Of a stretch of DNA of 26,655 bases, positions 7,694 to 17,200 are shown piece by piece. The notes under the pieces were generated by a model, which made no database searches, had not been told where the DNA came from, and saw only the letters and a list, made by a program, of their open reading frames with translations. Numbering within the stretch: the stretch's first letter is position 1; every line of letters starts with the position of its first letter. Position numbers and translations under genes: made by a program. The DNA is from Eubacterium sp. Lineage in GTDB: Bacteria; Bacillota_A; Clostridia; Lachnospirales; Lachnospiraceae. The stretch lies in the NCBI GenBank assembly GCA_024687845.1, contig JAILEL010000242.1, positions 1-26,655 of the forward strand, given 5' to 3'.

Positions 7694-7848
7694 TAGGAAC
7701 AGTCATTAATCGGCTCAGAATACTAGTATAGAGATTTCTAATTAATTGGACTCTAAACTTGCCTGTTTTCCAGAATAGCACAGCACCAAAAGCCTCGGAA
7801 TAGCCTAGGCGAATTGATCTATGAAGCAGAGAAAAAATAATAATTTTG

Positions 7849-7877
7849 TTGACATAAAACAGAGTTTGTTAGAAAAT
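7849..7877 (+). promoter_or_regulatory. Probable promoter for the GGDEF gene
   Basis: A perfect -35 TTGACA (7849-7854) is followed, 17 bases later, by GAAAAT (7872-7877), a moderate -10. The ATG is at 7920, about 40 bases downstream. This makes the GGDEF gene independently transcribed from the kinase before it. Confidence 0.55.
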
Positions 7878-7919
7878 GAATAAAGCATCTGTTTAGTAAT
7901 ATTTGCGGAGTATGGATGA

Positions 7920-9002
7920 ATGAGAACAATCGATAAAATAATGCATTTTCTTATTCATAATGGTTTCATGTTTACGGTTGGAGTTATGTGTCTTGTACAT
8001 GTAATACTACTGATTATTTTTGGTGTCGCCGGTGTAGGACCATTGTGGAAGTTTAACTGCTTCAGCGTTGGAGTATATGTGTTCTGCATGATTCTCTGTA
8101 AATATAATCACATCATGCCTGTTTATATCAGTATTATAGCAGAGGTTACTCTTTATACTATTGTGTCCACATATTACGTAGGACTTCGCTGCGGAACTTA
8201 TTGTTTTCTTTTCTCGATTGTCCCTATTATCATATATTTTGGCAGCTTCCTGTTTAGTGGAGTTAAAAGGTGGAGCGTTTTTTTCATGCTGGCACTTAAT
8301 TTTGCGATATTCGTCATAATGTATGCGAGATTTGCAAGTATAGAGCCAATCTATGAGCTAGAACCAGCGGAAAGATTTATCTTAGTTGTTGTTTCAGCAT
8401 TTGCGATGGTCTTTTCAACGATATTCTACAATGTGCTATACATATATGAAAGTGAATATGATGTTAGGAATCTTGAACAAAGAAATGAGCAGCTGTCATC
8501 AGATGCAAATAAGGATGTTCTAACAACTCTTTTGAATCGACGAGGATTTTTGCCACTTATTGAACCACTTATGGAGAACAAGTCTAATCCATTCTGTATC
8601 GCATTTTGCGACATAGATGATTTTAAAAAGGTAAATGATTCCTATGGGCATGATGGTGGTGATGAGGTTCTTCGTCATATTACCAAGCTGATGCAGAAGG
8701 AAATGCAGGGATGCGATATTTGCCGATGGGGCGGAGAAGAGATTGTTATTCTGATGAAGAATTATAGTTTTGATGTTGCTAAGGCAAAGCTTGAAACACT
8801 GAGAAAAAATATAGAACAAAATCCTACACCTTTTTATAATAAAAGGATATTTGTTACTATTACCATTGGTGTGGAACAAAAACTGGATTCCTATAAAAAA
8901 CCAGAGGAAATTATAAAGACTGCGGATGAGAGGATGTACTACGGAAAGCAGCACGGCAAAAATATTCTGGTTTCTGAATCAATAATAGGTGAAAATGAAT
9001 AA
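7920..9002 (+). CDS. Membrane GGDEF-domain protein, likely diguanylate cyclase
   Basis: 360 residues. About six membrane helices (roughly 15-175) form a MASE-like sensor. A short linker (YESEYDVRNLEQRNEQLSS) leads to a GGDEF domain (about 190-355). It has the starting motif DVLTTLLNRRGF, the metal and substrate motif DIDDFKKVNDSYGHDGGDEV, and the active-site loop RWGGEEI at 269-275. GGDEF cyclases join two GTP into c-di-GMP. The loop has Ile where Phe is usual (GGEEI), but the catalytic glutamates are present, so activity is likely. No RxxD product-inhibition site is seen before the loop. An in-frame TGA directly before the ATG fixes this as the first possible start, with GCGGAG nine bases upstream. 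A strong terminator follows the gene. Confidence 0.92.
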   Translation: MRTIDKIMHFLIHNGFMFTVGVMCLVHVILLIIFGVAGVGPLWKFNCFSVGVYVFCMILCKYNHIMPVYISIIAEVTLYTIVSTYYVGLRCGTYCFLFSIVPIIIYFGSFLFSGVKRWSVFFMLALNFAIFVIMYARFASIEPIYELEPAERFILVVVSAFAMVFSTIFYNVLYIYESEYDVRNLEQRNEQLSSDANKDVLTTLLNRRGFLPLIEPLMENKSNPFCIAFCDIDDFKKVNDSYGHDGGDEVLRHITKLMQKEMQGCDICRWGGEEIVILMKNYSFDVAKAKLETLRKNIEQNPTPFYNKRIFVTITIGVEQKLDSYKKPEEIIKTADERMYYGKQHGKNILVSESIIGENE

Positions 9003-9068
9003 TGTGACTAAAGTCATATTCGAATGTATCTTTTTTCACTACAAAACAAAATAGAAAAAACATATACT

Positions 9069-9112
9069 GAGTGTGTCAGATGAAAACCTGAATCAAATGA
9101 CACACTCTTTTT
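9069..9112 (+). terminator. Rho-independent terminator after the GGDEF gene
   Basis: GAGTGTGTCA (9069-9078) pairs perfectly with TGACACACTC (9098-9107) and is followed by five Ts. It separates the GGDEF gene from the ABC transporter operon. Confidence 0.85.
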
Positions 9113-9119
9113 GTATATT

Positions 9120-9139
9120 ATGATATGGGTGTCAAAAGT
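9120..9139 (+). repeat. Half copy of the palindromic element found at 26064-26093
   Basis: The 20-mer ATGATATGGGTGTCAAAAGT matches the reverse complement of the right arm and flank of the large palindrome near the window end at 19 of 20 positions. Here the matching opposite arm is missing. It lies 50 bases before the ABC ATPase start, so it could influence that operon or simply be a repeat relic. Confidence 0.5.
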
Positions 9140-9189
9140 ACCTAATGAAAAGTTATGAAAAACAGAAAAATATAATATGGAGATTGATT

Positions 9190-9942
9190 ATGGAAACGAT
9201 TTTAAAAACAAATGATCTTACAAAAAAATATGGTAACAAGGTGGTAGTTGATAACCTGAATATAGAGATTAAAGAGGGCGAGGTTTTCGGACTTCTTGGT
9301 CCAAACGGAGCGGGAAAAAGTACAACCATGAACATGATCTGCAACATTGTAAAGCCTACACTGGGAAGTGTGGAATTCATGGGAAAGGATTTTCGCAAGA
9401 ATAAAAAGGAGCTGAGTAAGCATTTGGGATTTATACCTCAGGACCTGGCGATTCATGGAAGTCTTAAAGCATGGGAAAATGTGGAACTGTTCACTTCACT
9501 ATATGGAATCAAGGGTTCAGAGCTGAAGGAAAGAATAAATGAGAGTCTGGAGTATGTAGGACTTTCTGACAGAAGAAATGATTATGCTAAGACGTTCTCA
9601 GGAGGTATGAAGAGAAGACTAAATATAGCATGTGCCATCGGACATCATCCAGATCTACTGATCTTTGATGAACCTACAGTTGGTATAGATCCACAGTCAA
9701 GAAACTTTATTCTCGAGAAGATTAAAGAGTCAAATCGGAATGGAGCCACAGTTATCTATACCAGTCATTATATGGAAGAGGTTGAGGCTATCTGTCATAG
9801 GATAGCAATTATGGATAACGGAAAGCTTATCGCAATAGGAACCAGTGAAGAGCTTAAGAAACTGGTGGTAGATGATACATCAAAGGTAACTCTTGAAGAA
9901 GTATTCCTTACACTTACAGGTAAGAAGCTTAGAGATTTGTAA
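9190..9942 (+). CDS. ABC transporter ATP-binding protein
   Basis: 250 residues from the ATG at 9190, which has GGAGA at 9179-9183. An in-frame ATG at 9145 has no ribosome binding site. Every ABC ATPase motif is present: Walker A GPNGAGKST (37-45), Q-loop Q84 (FIPQDL), signature FSGGM (136-140), Walker B LLIFDEP (156-162) and H-loop H193 (TSHYMEE). The closest general type is the CcmA/NatA-like ATPase that powers ABC-2 exporters. It should pair with the two permeases that follow at 9974 and 11074. It is the first gene of a probable five-gene operon ending with a two-component system. The exported substrate is not evident; lipid, antibiotic or peptide export are all possible. Confidence 0.93.
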   Translation: METILKTNDLTKKYGNKVVVDNLNIEIKEGEVFGLLGPNGAGKSTTMNMICNIVKPTLGSVEFMGKDFRKNKKELSKHLGFIPQDLAIHGSLKAWENVELFTSLYGIKGSELKERINESLEYVGLSDRRNDYAKTFSGGMKRRLNIACAIGHHPDLLIFDEPTVGIDPQSRNFILEKIKESNRNGATVIYTSHYMEEVEAICHRIAIMDNGKLIAIGTSEELKKLVVDDTSKVTLEEVFLTLTGKKLRDL

Positions 9943-9973
9943 ATTGTACATTAGAAATTATGCGAGGGACAAA

Positions 9974-11077
9974 ATGATACGATATCTTATAAAAAATAAT
10001 ATTAAACTAATGCTCAGAAGTCCAATGACTGTTCTGGTATATGTACTTGGACCAACGATTATAGCGGCAATTCTTATAAGTGCATTTAATTCTTTAATGG
10101 ATTCCTACAAGAGTGTTGATAACTTTGAGGTTGGATATAGAATTGAAGACGGAAGTGTATTTGAAGATCATCTGGATTCTATGATTGAGAGCTTTGAGGA
10201 CAATGGAGTCAGCTTTGTTGAATATAGTAAGGGTGATCCTGAAAATATGATCAGAGAACATGATCTGGCTGGATTTGTTGAGTTTGAAAAGGAAGATTAT
10301 AAGATTTATGAAGTTAAAGATTCGAAAGTAGAAGGACATATATTAGAGTATTCACTTACTGAAGCTTTTGAAGAATCAAGTGATGCAGCCTTTTTACAGG
10401 CTGTTGGCATGGAGACTATAGAAGTAGATAATGAGCCGGAGAAAATATTAAATGTGGAACATCCTGAGTTTGTTCCTGCAATTAATTCAGCAGATTATTA
10501 TGGAATTATTGAGATAGTGTACTTTGCATCATTTTCAGTAGTATGTGGAGCTGCATTTTTCTCAAAGGAAAAGAAGAATAAGATAGCTAGAAGATATCAG
10601 GTTTCAAATGTTTCAAATGTCAAGTTATATCTGGCAAGAATTATATCAGTAACTGCTGCAGTTTCAGTAGGTTTAGCTATTTCGGCATTGGCACTTATAG
10701 CATTGATGGATGTACATTGGGGAAATCCAGGACTGTCAATACTTATACTTTTATTTCTAATACTTGGAACACTGGCTATGGAGCTTATGTTCCTGACACT
10801 AACAGATAGTATGGCAGCAACAATCATAATAACATTTGTTATAGTATGGCTTTGGGGATTCTTCGGTGGATCATTTGAAACATATATGTTTTCATCACAT
10901 TCCCAGATATTAAAGGAACTATCGCCAATTTATTATACAAATAGATCACTGGTAGAGCTTTCATGTATGGGACATAGTGATTATGTAAATATTTCAATTA
11001 TTGTATCAATAGGATTATTAGTTGTATTTTCAGTCTTGGCAGTACTGATCAGCAAGGTAAGGAGCGGTAGAGCATGA
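9974..11077 (+). CDS. ABC-2 type transporter permease, first subunit
   Basis: 367 residues from the ATG at 9974, preceded by GAGGGA. A longer frame back to 9893 would overlap the ATPase gene and lacks a site. The layout is typical of ABC-2 permeases: a first helix near 17-38, a large acidic extracytoplasmic loop (about 42-175), then five helices in the second half. The phrase YFASFSVVCGAAFFSKEKKN at the start of the second half is typical of the family. The gene overlaps the next permease by the four bases ATGA, which points to coupled translation and a heterodimeric membrane part. Confidence 0.9.
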   Translation: MIRYLIKNNIKLMLRSPMTVLVYVLGPTIIAAILISAFNSLMDSYKSVDNFEVGYRIEDGSVFEDHLDSMIESFEDNGVSFVEYSKGDPENMIREHDLAGFVEFEKEDYKIYEVKDSKVEGHILEYSLTEAFEESSDAAFLQAVGMETIEVDNEPEKILNVEHPEFVPAINSADYYGIIEIVYFASFSVVCGAAFFSKEKKNKIARRYQVSNVSNVKLYLARIISVTAAVSVGLAISALALIALMDVHWGNPGLSILILLFLILGTLAMELMFLTLTDSMAATIIITFVIVWLWGFFGGSFETYMFSSHSQILKELSPIYYTNRSLVELSCMGHSDYVNISIIVSIGLLVVFSVLAVLISKVRSGRA

Positions 11078-12333
11078 TAGGAATATTAAAAACAACATTA
11101 AAACTTATTTTTAGAAATGTGGGATTTTGGCTTTGTGTTATCAGCCTTCCGATATTGTCAACCTTAATGCTTAATATTCAGGAAGAGAACCAGTCATATT
11201 ATTATCATAATAATGTAAATATGGGGGTACTGGAACTTGAGGGGATAGACGAAAAGGTTGCATATTATGCAAGTGATGCCAAATTCGCAGTAAAGGTTTA
11301 TGATGCTTCAGGCAGCGAGCTGTCTGACTATATGCTTGATAAGCTGGCTAAATCCGGAATGTTCAAGGTTGGTCGTGCAAAAGCACTGGAAATGACAAAG
11401 ACTGAAGCAGATGACAGGGCTGTCTATGATGGTCAGAATGACCGTATGGGAGCGGCTCTCTATATTGATAAGAACTTCGATGAATACATAAAGAATGGAG
11501 AGTACGACAAGGCTATTACAATTTATGTACTTTCAGATGATGAAAGAATTGATGTACTAAATGAAAAGCTGGCATATACGATGCAAAAGATAAATGCGGC
11601 TTCAAAGGTTTCTGAATATACAGATCAGACTATATTATCTCAGCTTGAGAGTATTGATGAAGTTGCACCTGAGAAGTCAGTAACAATACTTGAAAGCAGC
11701 GCTGACAAGAATCTTACAAAGTCACAGATAGATCAGAAAACAAATATGGGATATACGTTTGTTTTTATGACACTTGGTTTCGTACTAATTGGAACGCTTC
11801 TGGCTTCTACAGTTATAAAAGAAATCAATAATGATGTATTAACAAGAATAAAACTTGCAGGAAAGAGTGAGATTTCGTATTTTGCTGCAAAGTTTACTTC
11901 TAGTATTATCATATCCCTTATTCTTTCAGGTGTGCTTACTATATGTACATTTTTTATAGATAGTACTCAAATGGGACTTGGAAGACTTAGTCTTATGATT
12001 ATCATTTTCCTTATGGGACTTATCTTCTGTACATTATCGCTTCTTACAGGAGTACTTGTAGGAAATGTTATGGGAGCCACTATAGTATCATTTACAGTAT
12101 GGTGTTTGTCTTCAATGTTATCAGGGCTTTATTTCCCACTGGGAGGAACCTCAAAATTCATACAATCACTGTCAGAACTTATGCCACAGAAATGGTTTGT
12201 AGATGGAACTGTAATGCTATTTTTAAGAGACAAAAGTGCCTGGACTATGTTATTATGTGTTACAGTAGCGTACCTGTTCGTGCTCCTGAGCCTTGGAAGC
12301 GTTGGTCTTAAGTTAAAAGGAGCAGAAGAGTAA
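11074..12333 (+). CDS. ABC-2 type transporter permease, second subunit
   Basis: 419 residues, starting inside the stop of the first permease (ATGA overlap). It has one N-terminal helix (about 10-29), an extracytoplasmic domain of nearly 200 residues (about 30-225), and five helices that include GYTFVFMTLGFVLIGTLLAS and SMLSGLYFPLGG. The motif INNDVLTRIKLAGKS fits the coupling region of ABC-2 proteins. Together with the preceding gene and the ATPase it forms a complete exporter. The extracytoplasmic domains of both subunits are large, which suggests contact with an envelope ligand or partner (inference). Confidence 0.9.
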   Translation: MIGILKTTLKLIFRNVGFWLCVISLPILSTLMLNIQEENQSYYYHNNVNMGVLELEGIDEKVAYYASDAKFAVKVYDASGSELSDYMLDKLAKSGMFKVGRAKALEMTKTEADDRAVYDGQNDRMGAALYIDKNFDEYIKNGEYDKAITIYVLSDDERIDVLNEKLAYTMQKINAASKVSEYTDQTILSQLESIDEVAPEKSVTILESSADKNLTKSQIDQKTNMGYTFVFMTLGFVLIGTLLASTVIKEINNDVLTRIKLAGKSEISYFAAKFTSSIIISLILSGVLTICTFFIDSTQMGLGRLSLMIIIFLMGLIFCTLSLLTGVLVGNVMGATIVSFTVWCLSSMLSGLYFPLGGTSKFIQSLSELMPQKWFVDGTVMLFLRDKSAWTMLLCVTVAYLFVLLSLGSVGLKLKGAEE

Positions 12334-12375
12334 TAGTCTGAAAAAATAAAATCTGTATAAGTGCTAAATGTGAAT

Positions 12376-13530
12376 ATGAGTAATCAGTTTAAAGAAAATT
12401 ATTTCTCTGCTGTAAGAATTGCATTGATGCTGATAATCTCAACTTGCTGCATGATGTCAAAACTTGGAGTAGATAATATATATGACAAATATGGGACAGG
12501 AGTATCCTTACGGGTACTCCTGCTTATGTCGTTATTTATTGGTATTTTAGCAATTAAGGAGATTATTGGCAGTAGGTATAGATTTGCATTTCTGGGTGCA
12601 GCAACCCTGGTTCTTGTTTTTCTGTGCAAAGCTGGAGGAAGATGCTTTATTTTGCTTATACCATTTCTGATATATGAGATAATGTCAGAGTTTCCAGAGA
12701 CTCCTATGGTGATTTATTTTTTCCCAATTATTTTTACATTAGTAGATACGCCTATTGGACTCATTTCAAGATTTATAATGCTTACATTTCTGGCAGTAAT
12801 CTATATTCAGAACAACTTTATAATTCAGAAATATAAGAAACGAATGATGGAAGATACGGTTCTTGAGCAGGGACTGAAACGGGATATTCAGGAAACGGAA
12901 TATGCAGCCAAGGCGGAACTCAGGAGAAATATGCTGAAGACTGAGAATCAGATTCTTGAGGAGAGAGCGAAGCTTTCACAGACTCTCCATGACAAGCTGG
13001 GACATAATATAAATGGGTCAATCTATCAACTTGAAGCCATTAAGATTATTATGGATAAGGATCCGGAAAAAGCGCAGACTATGGCTCAGGCGGTTATAGA
13101 TCAGCTCCGTACTGGAATGGACGAGATAAGGGTAATACTTCGTAAGGAAAGACCGGAGAAGAAGGATCTTGCCATGCTGGAGCTTTATAAGCTATGCGAA
13201 GATTGTGAAGATAAGGGCGTTGAGACAGAGCTGAGTGTTGAAGGCGATTCGGTCCAGATTAGTGATGCCTTGTGGGAAGTAATCCTTGATAATGCATTTG
13301 AAGCAGTTACTAATTCCATGAAGTATGCAAAATGTCATCGATTAGATATAAATATTACAGTAATGAATAAAATGGTGAGATGCAGCATCAAGGACGACGG
13401 AAAAGGTTGTCCATGTTTTGAAGATGGAATGGGTATCTCAGGAATGCGTCAGAGAGTAAGAGCTGTAAATGGTACTATCGATTTTGAAACTGAAGTTGGC
13501 TTTAAAGTGACTATGATACTGCCACTATAG
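12376..13530 (+). CDS. Sensor histidine kinase, HisKA_3 (LiaS/DesK/NarX-like) type
   Basis: 384 residues from the ATG at 12376. GTG codons at 12361 and 12370 are possible alternatives; none has a clear ribosome binding site, so the start is uncertain. About five membrane helices (roughly 13-150) form an intramembrane sensor with almost no extracellular domain. A coiled-coil linker leads to the dimerisation box SQTLHDKLGHNINGSI with the phosphoacceptor H205. The ATPase domain has an N box around N313 (FEAVTNSMKYA) and the G boxes DDGKG and GMGISGMR. It sits 42 bases after the exporter permease and 21 bases before a NarL-type regulator. Kinases of this layout often sense the envelope or an exporter's state and control the exporter genes beside them (family knowledge; its role here is inference). 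Confidence 0.92.
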   Translation: MSNQFKENYFSAVRIALMLIISTCCMMSKLGVDNIYDKYGTGVSLRVLLLMSLFIGILAIKEIIGSRYRFAFLGAATLVLVFLCKAGGRCFILLIPFLIYEIMSEFPETPMVIYFFPIIFTLVDTPIGLISRFIMLTFLAVIYIQNNFIIQKYKKRMMEDTVLEQGLKRDIQETEYAAKAELRRNMLKTENQILEERAKLSQTLHDKLGHNINGSIYQLEAIKIIMDKDPEKAQTMAQAVIDQLRTGMDEIRVILRKERPEKKDLAMLELYKLCEDCEDKGVETELSVEGDSVQISDALWEVILDNAFEAVTNSMKYAKCHRLDINITVMNKMVRCSIKDDGKGCPCFEDGMGISGMRQRVRAVNGTIDFETEVGFKVTMILPL

Positions 13531-13551
13531 ATAGTCTTGAAAGGATGAAAT

Positions 13552-14202
13552 ATGGACAAGATAAAAGTAATAATAGCTGATGATAGTGATTTTGTTCGAG
13601 ATGGCATGAAGATCATCCTTGATGTGGATGATGATTTTGATGTGCTGGGAAGTGCCGCCAATGGACGTGAGGCAATTGAGATTGCTGAAAAGAATATGCC
13701 AGATGTATTCCTTATGGATATTCAGATGCCGGAGATGGATGGAATTGAAGCTACCAAATATATAGTTGAGCATAATCTTGGAAAAGTTCTTATCCTTACA
13801 ACCTTTGATGATGATGCATTAGTTCAGCAGGCGCTTAGAGCTGGGGCTAAGGGATATCTTATTAAAAATCATACTCCGGATCATTTAAAACAGATGATAA
13901 AGTCTGTATACAATGGAACCGGTGTAATGGAAGGAAGCATTTTAGAGTCTCTGGCCGGTAAGACGGGAGGAGAAAATGAAAGCGCCCCAGGAGTTGGAAA
14001 TGAGTTCGATTCATCAGGTTATTCAGAAAGAGAAATGGATATAATAAAAGCGGTAGCAGAGGGACTTTCAAATAAGGAAATCGCCGCAAAGCTTTTTATT
14101 TCAGAAGGGACTGTAAAGAATTATATAACAAATATTTTGTCCAAAGAAAATCTTTCCCATAGAACAGCCCTTGCAGTCTATTATTTGACTGGAAAAAAGT
14201 GA
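13552..14202 (+). CDS. Response regulator, NarL/LuxR family
   Basis: 216 residues with AAAGGATG before the ATG. The receiver has acidic D10/D11, the phosphoacceptor D56 (LMDIQMP), T83/T84 and K105. A variable linker (about 125-150) precedes a LuxR-type helix-turn-helix with the typical phrases YSEREMDIIKAVAEGLSNKE and ISEGTVKNYITNIL. It is a DNA-binding transcription regulator and surely the partner of the kinase just upstream. A likely target is the promoter of its own operon before 9190, but I cannot define a binding site there. Confidence 0.94.
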   Translation: MDKIKVIIADDSDFVRDGMKIILDVDDDFDVLGSAANGREAIEIAEKNMPDVFLMDIQMPEMDGIEATKYIVEHNLGKVLILTTFDDDALVQQALRAGAKGYLIKNHTPDHLKQMIKSVYNGTGVMEGSILESLAGKTGGENESAPGVGNEFDSSGYSEREMDIIKAVAEGLSNKEIAAKLFISEGTVKNYITNILSKENLSHRTALAVYYLTGKK

Positions 14203-14227
14203 CATATTGCTTGCTTTGTGATATACT
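14199..14227 (+). promoter_or_regulatory. Promoter for the PAS/EAL gene, overlapping the regulator stop
   Basis: A -35 GTGACA (14199-14204, five of six to consensus) lies exactly 17 bases before the -10 TATACT (14222-14227), which is further extended by TG at 14219-14220. It is the best promoter match in the window. The -35 includes the TGA stop of the response regulator gene. Confidence 0.75.
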
Positions 14228-14274
14228 TAAGGTTATAGTTTATTGTCAGAAAGGTGTGTTATGGAGGAGACTAT

Positions 14275-17200
14275 ATGGGGTTTTCTGATGATAGGATAAA
14301 TTATGATTTTATAAACAATATGCCTGGTGGAGCTTTTGTCTATCGTGATAGTGAAAATAAAGAGATTATTTATGTGAATCAAGAAACGATTCGTCTGTTG
14401 GAATGCGAAGATTTTGACGATTTTATGGATTACACAGGTGGAACATTTGAGGGCATTGTAAATGATGCTACTTTTGGTATTGTAAAAAATCAGATAGAAA
14501 TCCGTCGTGAAGAACAGGACTGCTGTAGTGGCTATGTTTTTTATTGTTCAAATACAAAGAAGGGTAATGTTCGTCGAATTGTAAATCACTGGTCTTATGT
14601 CAGAGATGAGCAGGAGGGCGGACTTTTTTATAATAACATATTCATTCGTGGTGTTGATAGTACGGAGAATGAGACTGACAGATTGACGGGGCTTACTGGC
14701 AGGAAGCTTTTTAAGAAATATGTTGATGGCATAAATAAAAAAGGGGTGGAGATTGATACAAGTGACTATGCAATCGTGTATCTTAATCTCGTGAACTTTA
14801 AACTGCTTAATATCAACAGAGGCGTTGATGAGGGTGACAGGTGCCTCAAGGTTATCGCAGATACACTGAGCAGAGTTTATGCAGGTGCTTACATTTCCAG
14901 AATTTCGGATGACCATTTTGCTGTATTTGACAAGTATGAAGGAGTAGAGCAGAAGACTAATAAGGCAAATGTAATCTTCCGCGATACTTATGGAAGCCGT
15001 TTTAATGTAATCTGTAAGTTTGGTATATATAAATTTGAATTAAATAATAGTTTTAATGTCGAGTCGGCTCTGTCTTTTGCCAAGATTGCATGTGATTATG
15101 TAAAACATGATCCAAAGAGTGATGTCAGTGTTTATTCTGATAAGCTTGCAGATGAGGTAAATGCAACTGAGTACGTAATAAGAAAAATTGATGAAGCTAT
15201 TAAAAATGACTGGATTAAAATATACTATCAGCCAGTTATTCGCTCGCTGACTGGTCAGCTCTGTGGCATGGAATCTCTCGTCAGATGGCAGGATCCTCAG
15301 ATAGGATTCCTGATGCCGGACAGATTTATTACTGTGCTTGAAAAAGAGCAGTGCATTCATAAGCTTGACAGCTATGTAGTTGAAAAAGTGTGTCAGTGCA
15401 TTCATGAAAGAATTAAAAATAAGCTACCGGTAGTTCCAGTATCGGTTAATTTTTCGCGCCTTGATTTTATTATGTGCGATATGCTTGAGGTTGTAGAAAG
15501 AGCGGTAGAAAAATACGATATTCCAAGAGATTATATACATATTGAGATAACTGAAAGTATGATTGTAAAGGATGAGGAATTGATGCGTGATGTCATTTCC
15601 AAATTCAGAGAATCAGGCTATGAGATATGGATGGACGATTTCGGAAGTGGATATTCATCACTTACGCTGCTTAAGGATTACAAGTTCGATATGCTTAAGC
15701 TGGATATGAGATTCCTCAGACCATTTACTGAAAAATCAAAAAGTATAGTACGTGCTACTATTCAGATGGCTAAGGACATCGGAATAAAGACGCTGGCTGA
15801 AGGTGTTGAAACCCAGGAGCATCTTGATTTTCTGAGAGAGATTGGCTGCGAAAGAATTCAGGGATATTATTATGGAAAACCTGAACCTATTGAGGATATG
15901 TTCGAGCATCTATTGGAGAAAAGGGTAGATATAGAGCGTAGAAAATGGAGACATTTTTACGAAATTGCCAGCTTCAATGTCAGGGCAACGGATACTCCGA
16001 TATATCTTGTGGAAGATGATGGCGAGAATTTTAAAACACTATATATGAACCGTCAGTATATGAGACAGGTTTTTGGTGAGGAAACACCATGTCTAGAGGA
16101 AATCAATCGCAGGATATTTAAGACTGGCTCTCCACTAATGATAAAGTATCGTGAGTTTGCAGATATTGTTCATAAATCAGATAAACCTGAAACATTTTAT
16201 TATACTGAAAATGGGAATATTCTCAGTCTTACAGTTGAGGAGCTTGCGAGTATAGGCGGACGTTATCTCTATAAATGTTCAGTATTAAATATCACTCTGG
16301 ATACATATGCTGAAGAAACTGAGATGATAAACGCAAAGCTTAAAGAAATCAATCAGCTCTTCGAGGGTGTTCATGTATTGGATCTTAAGAATAATAAGCT
16401 TGTACCATTACTTGGTGGTAATAAATATATTGACAAGAATGTTATTGAAAATGATGAGCTTGACAAGAGTATAGATTATTTTGCAAAAGAAGTTGTTTTT
16501 CCAATAGATGCTGAAAGATACAGAGCATATACGGATATTACAACATTAAAGGAAAGAGTCAAGGCAAGTCCGGCGGGATACATTTACGAGAAGTTCAGAA
16601 TTAAAGGCTCTGATGGTAATTATCGTTGGATAGAGAACTACATGATGATGATTGACGGTACAGGAACCAATGAATATCTGAGTTGTATTAAGCCATTTGA
16701 TGAAGCGGTTTCAACAGTATCAGATGAAGCAATGAAGAATGATCCTGAATATTCAAATCTATGGAATAATCTGATTTGGAACAGCAGTATCAAATTCTTC
16801 TGGAAGGATAAGGACAGGCAATTCAGAGGTGCAAGCCGCGCCTTCTTAGAATACTATGGACTGAACTCTTTAGATGAAATCCTGGGAAAAAATGATGAAG
16901 ACATGCATTGGCATATAGAAGAAGAGCCATACATGACGGATGAAATCGATGTAATTAACAAGGGTGAACATAAGTTTAATGTTCAAGGAAAATGCATTGT
17001 TAAGGGAGTTATTCATAATATTATCTGCAACAAGATGCCATATTATGAAAATGGAAAGATTGCAGGACTTGTTGGTTATTTTGAAGACATTGATGATGAA
17101 TTAGTAAGATTTGGGAAAAAAAGCAGCATTATCAAGTTGGATTCGGTAACTGGTTTAATGAATGCACAAGCTTTTATTGATTCAATGATAGATTATGCTA

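Noticed and set aside
7720..7729. 10-bp palindrome ATACTAGTAT as an operator
   Set aside because: It is short and AT-rich, stands alone and is far from the promoter at 7849; chance is likely.
8655..8669. The phrase GGDEV in the cyclase as the GGDEF active site
   Set aside because: It belongs to the upstream DSYGHDGGDEV motif common to these domains; the true loop is RWGGEEI further on.
9145..9189. N-terminal extension of the ABC ATPase
   Set aside because: There is no ribosome binding site before 9145 while GGAGA precedes 9190, and family members start at this point.
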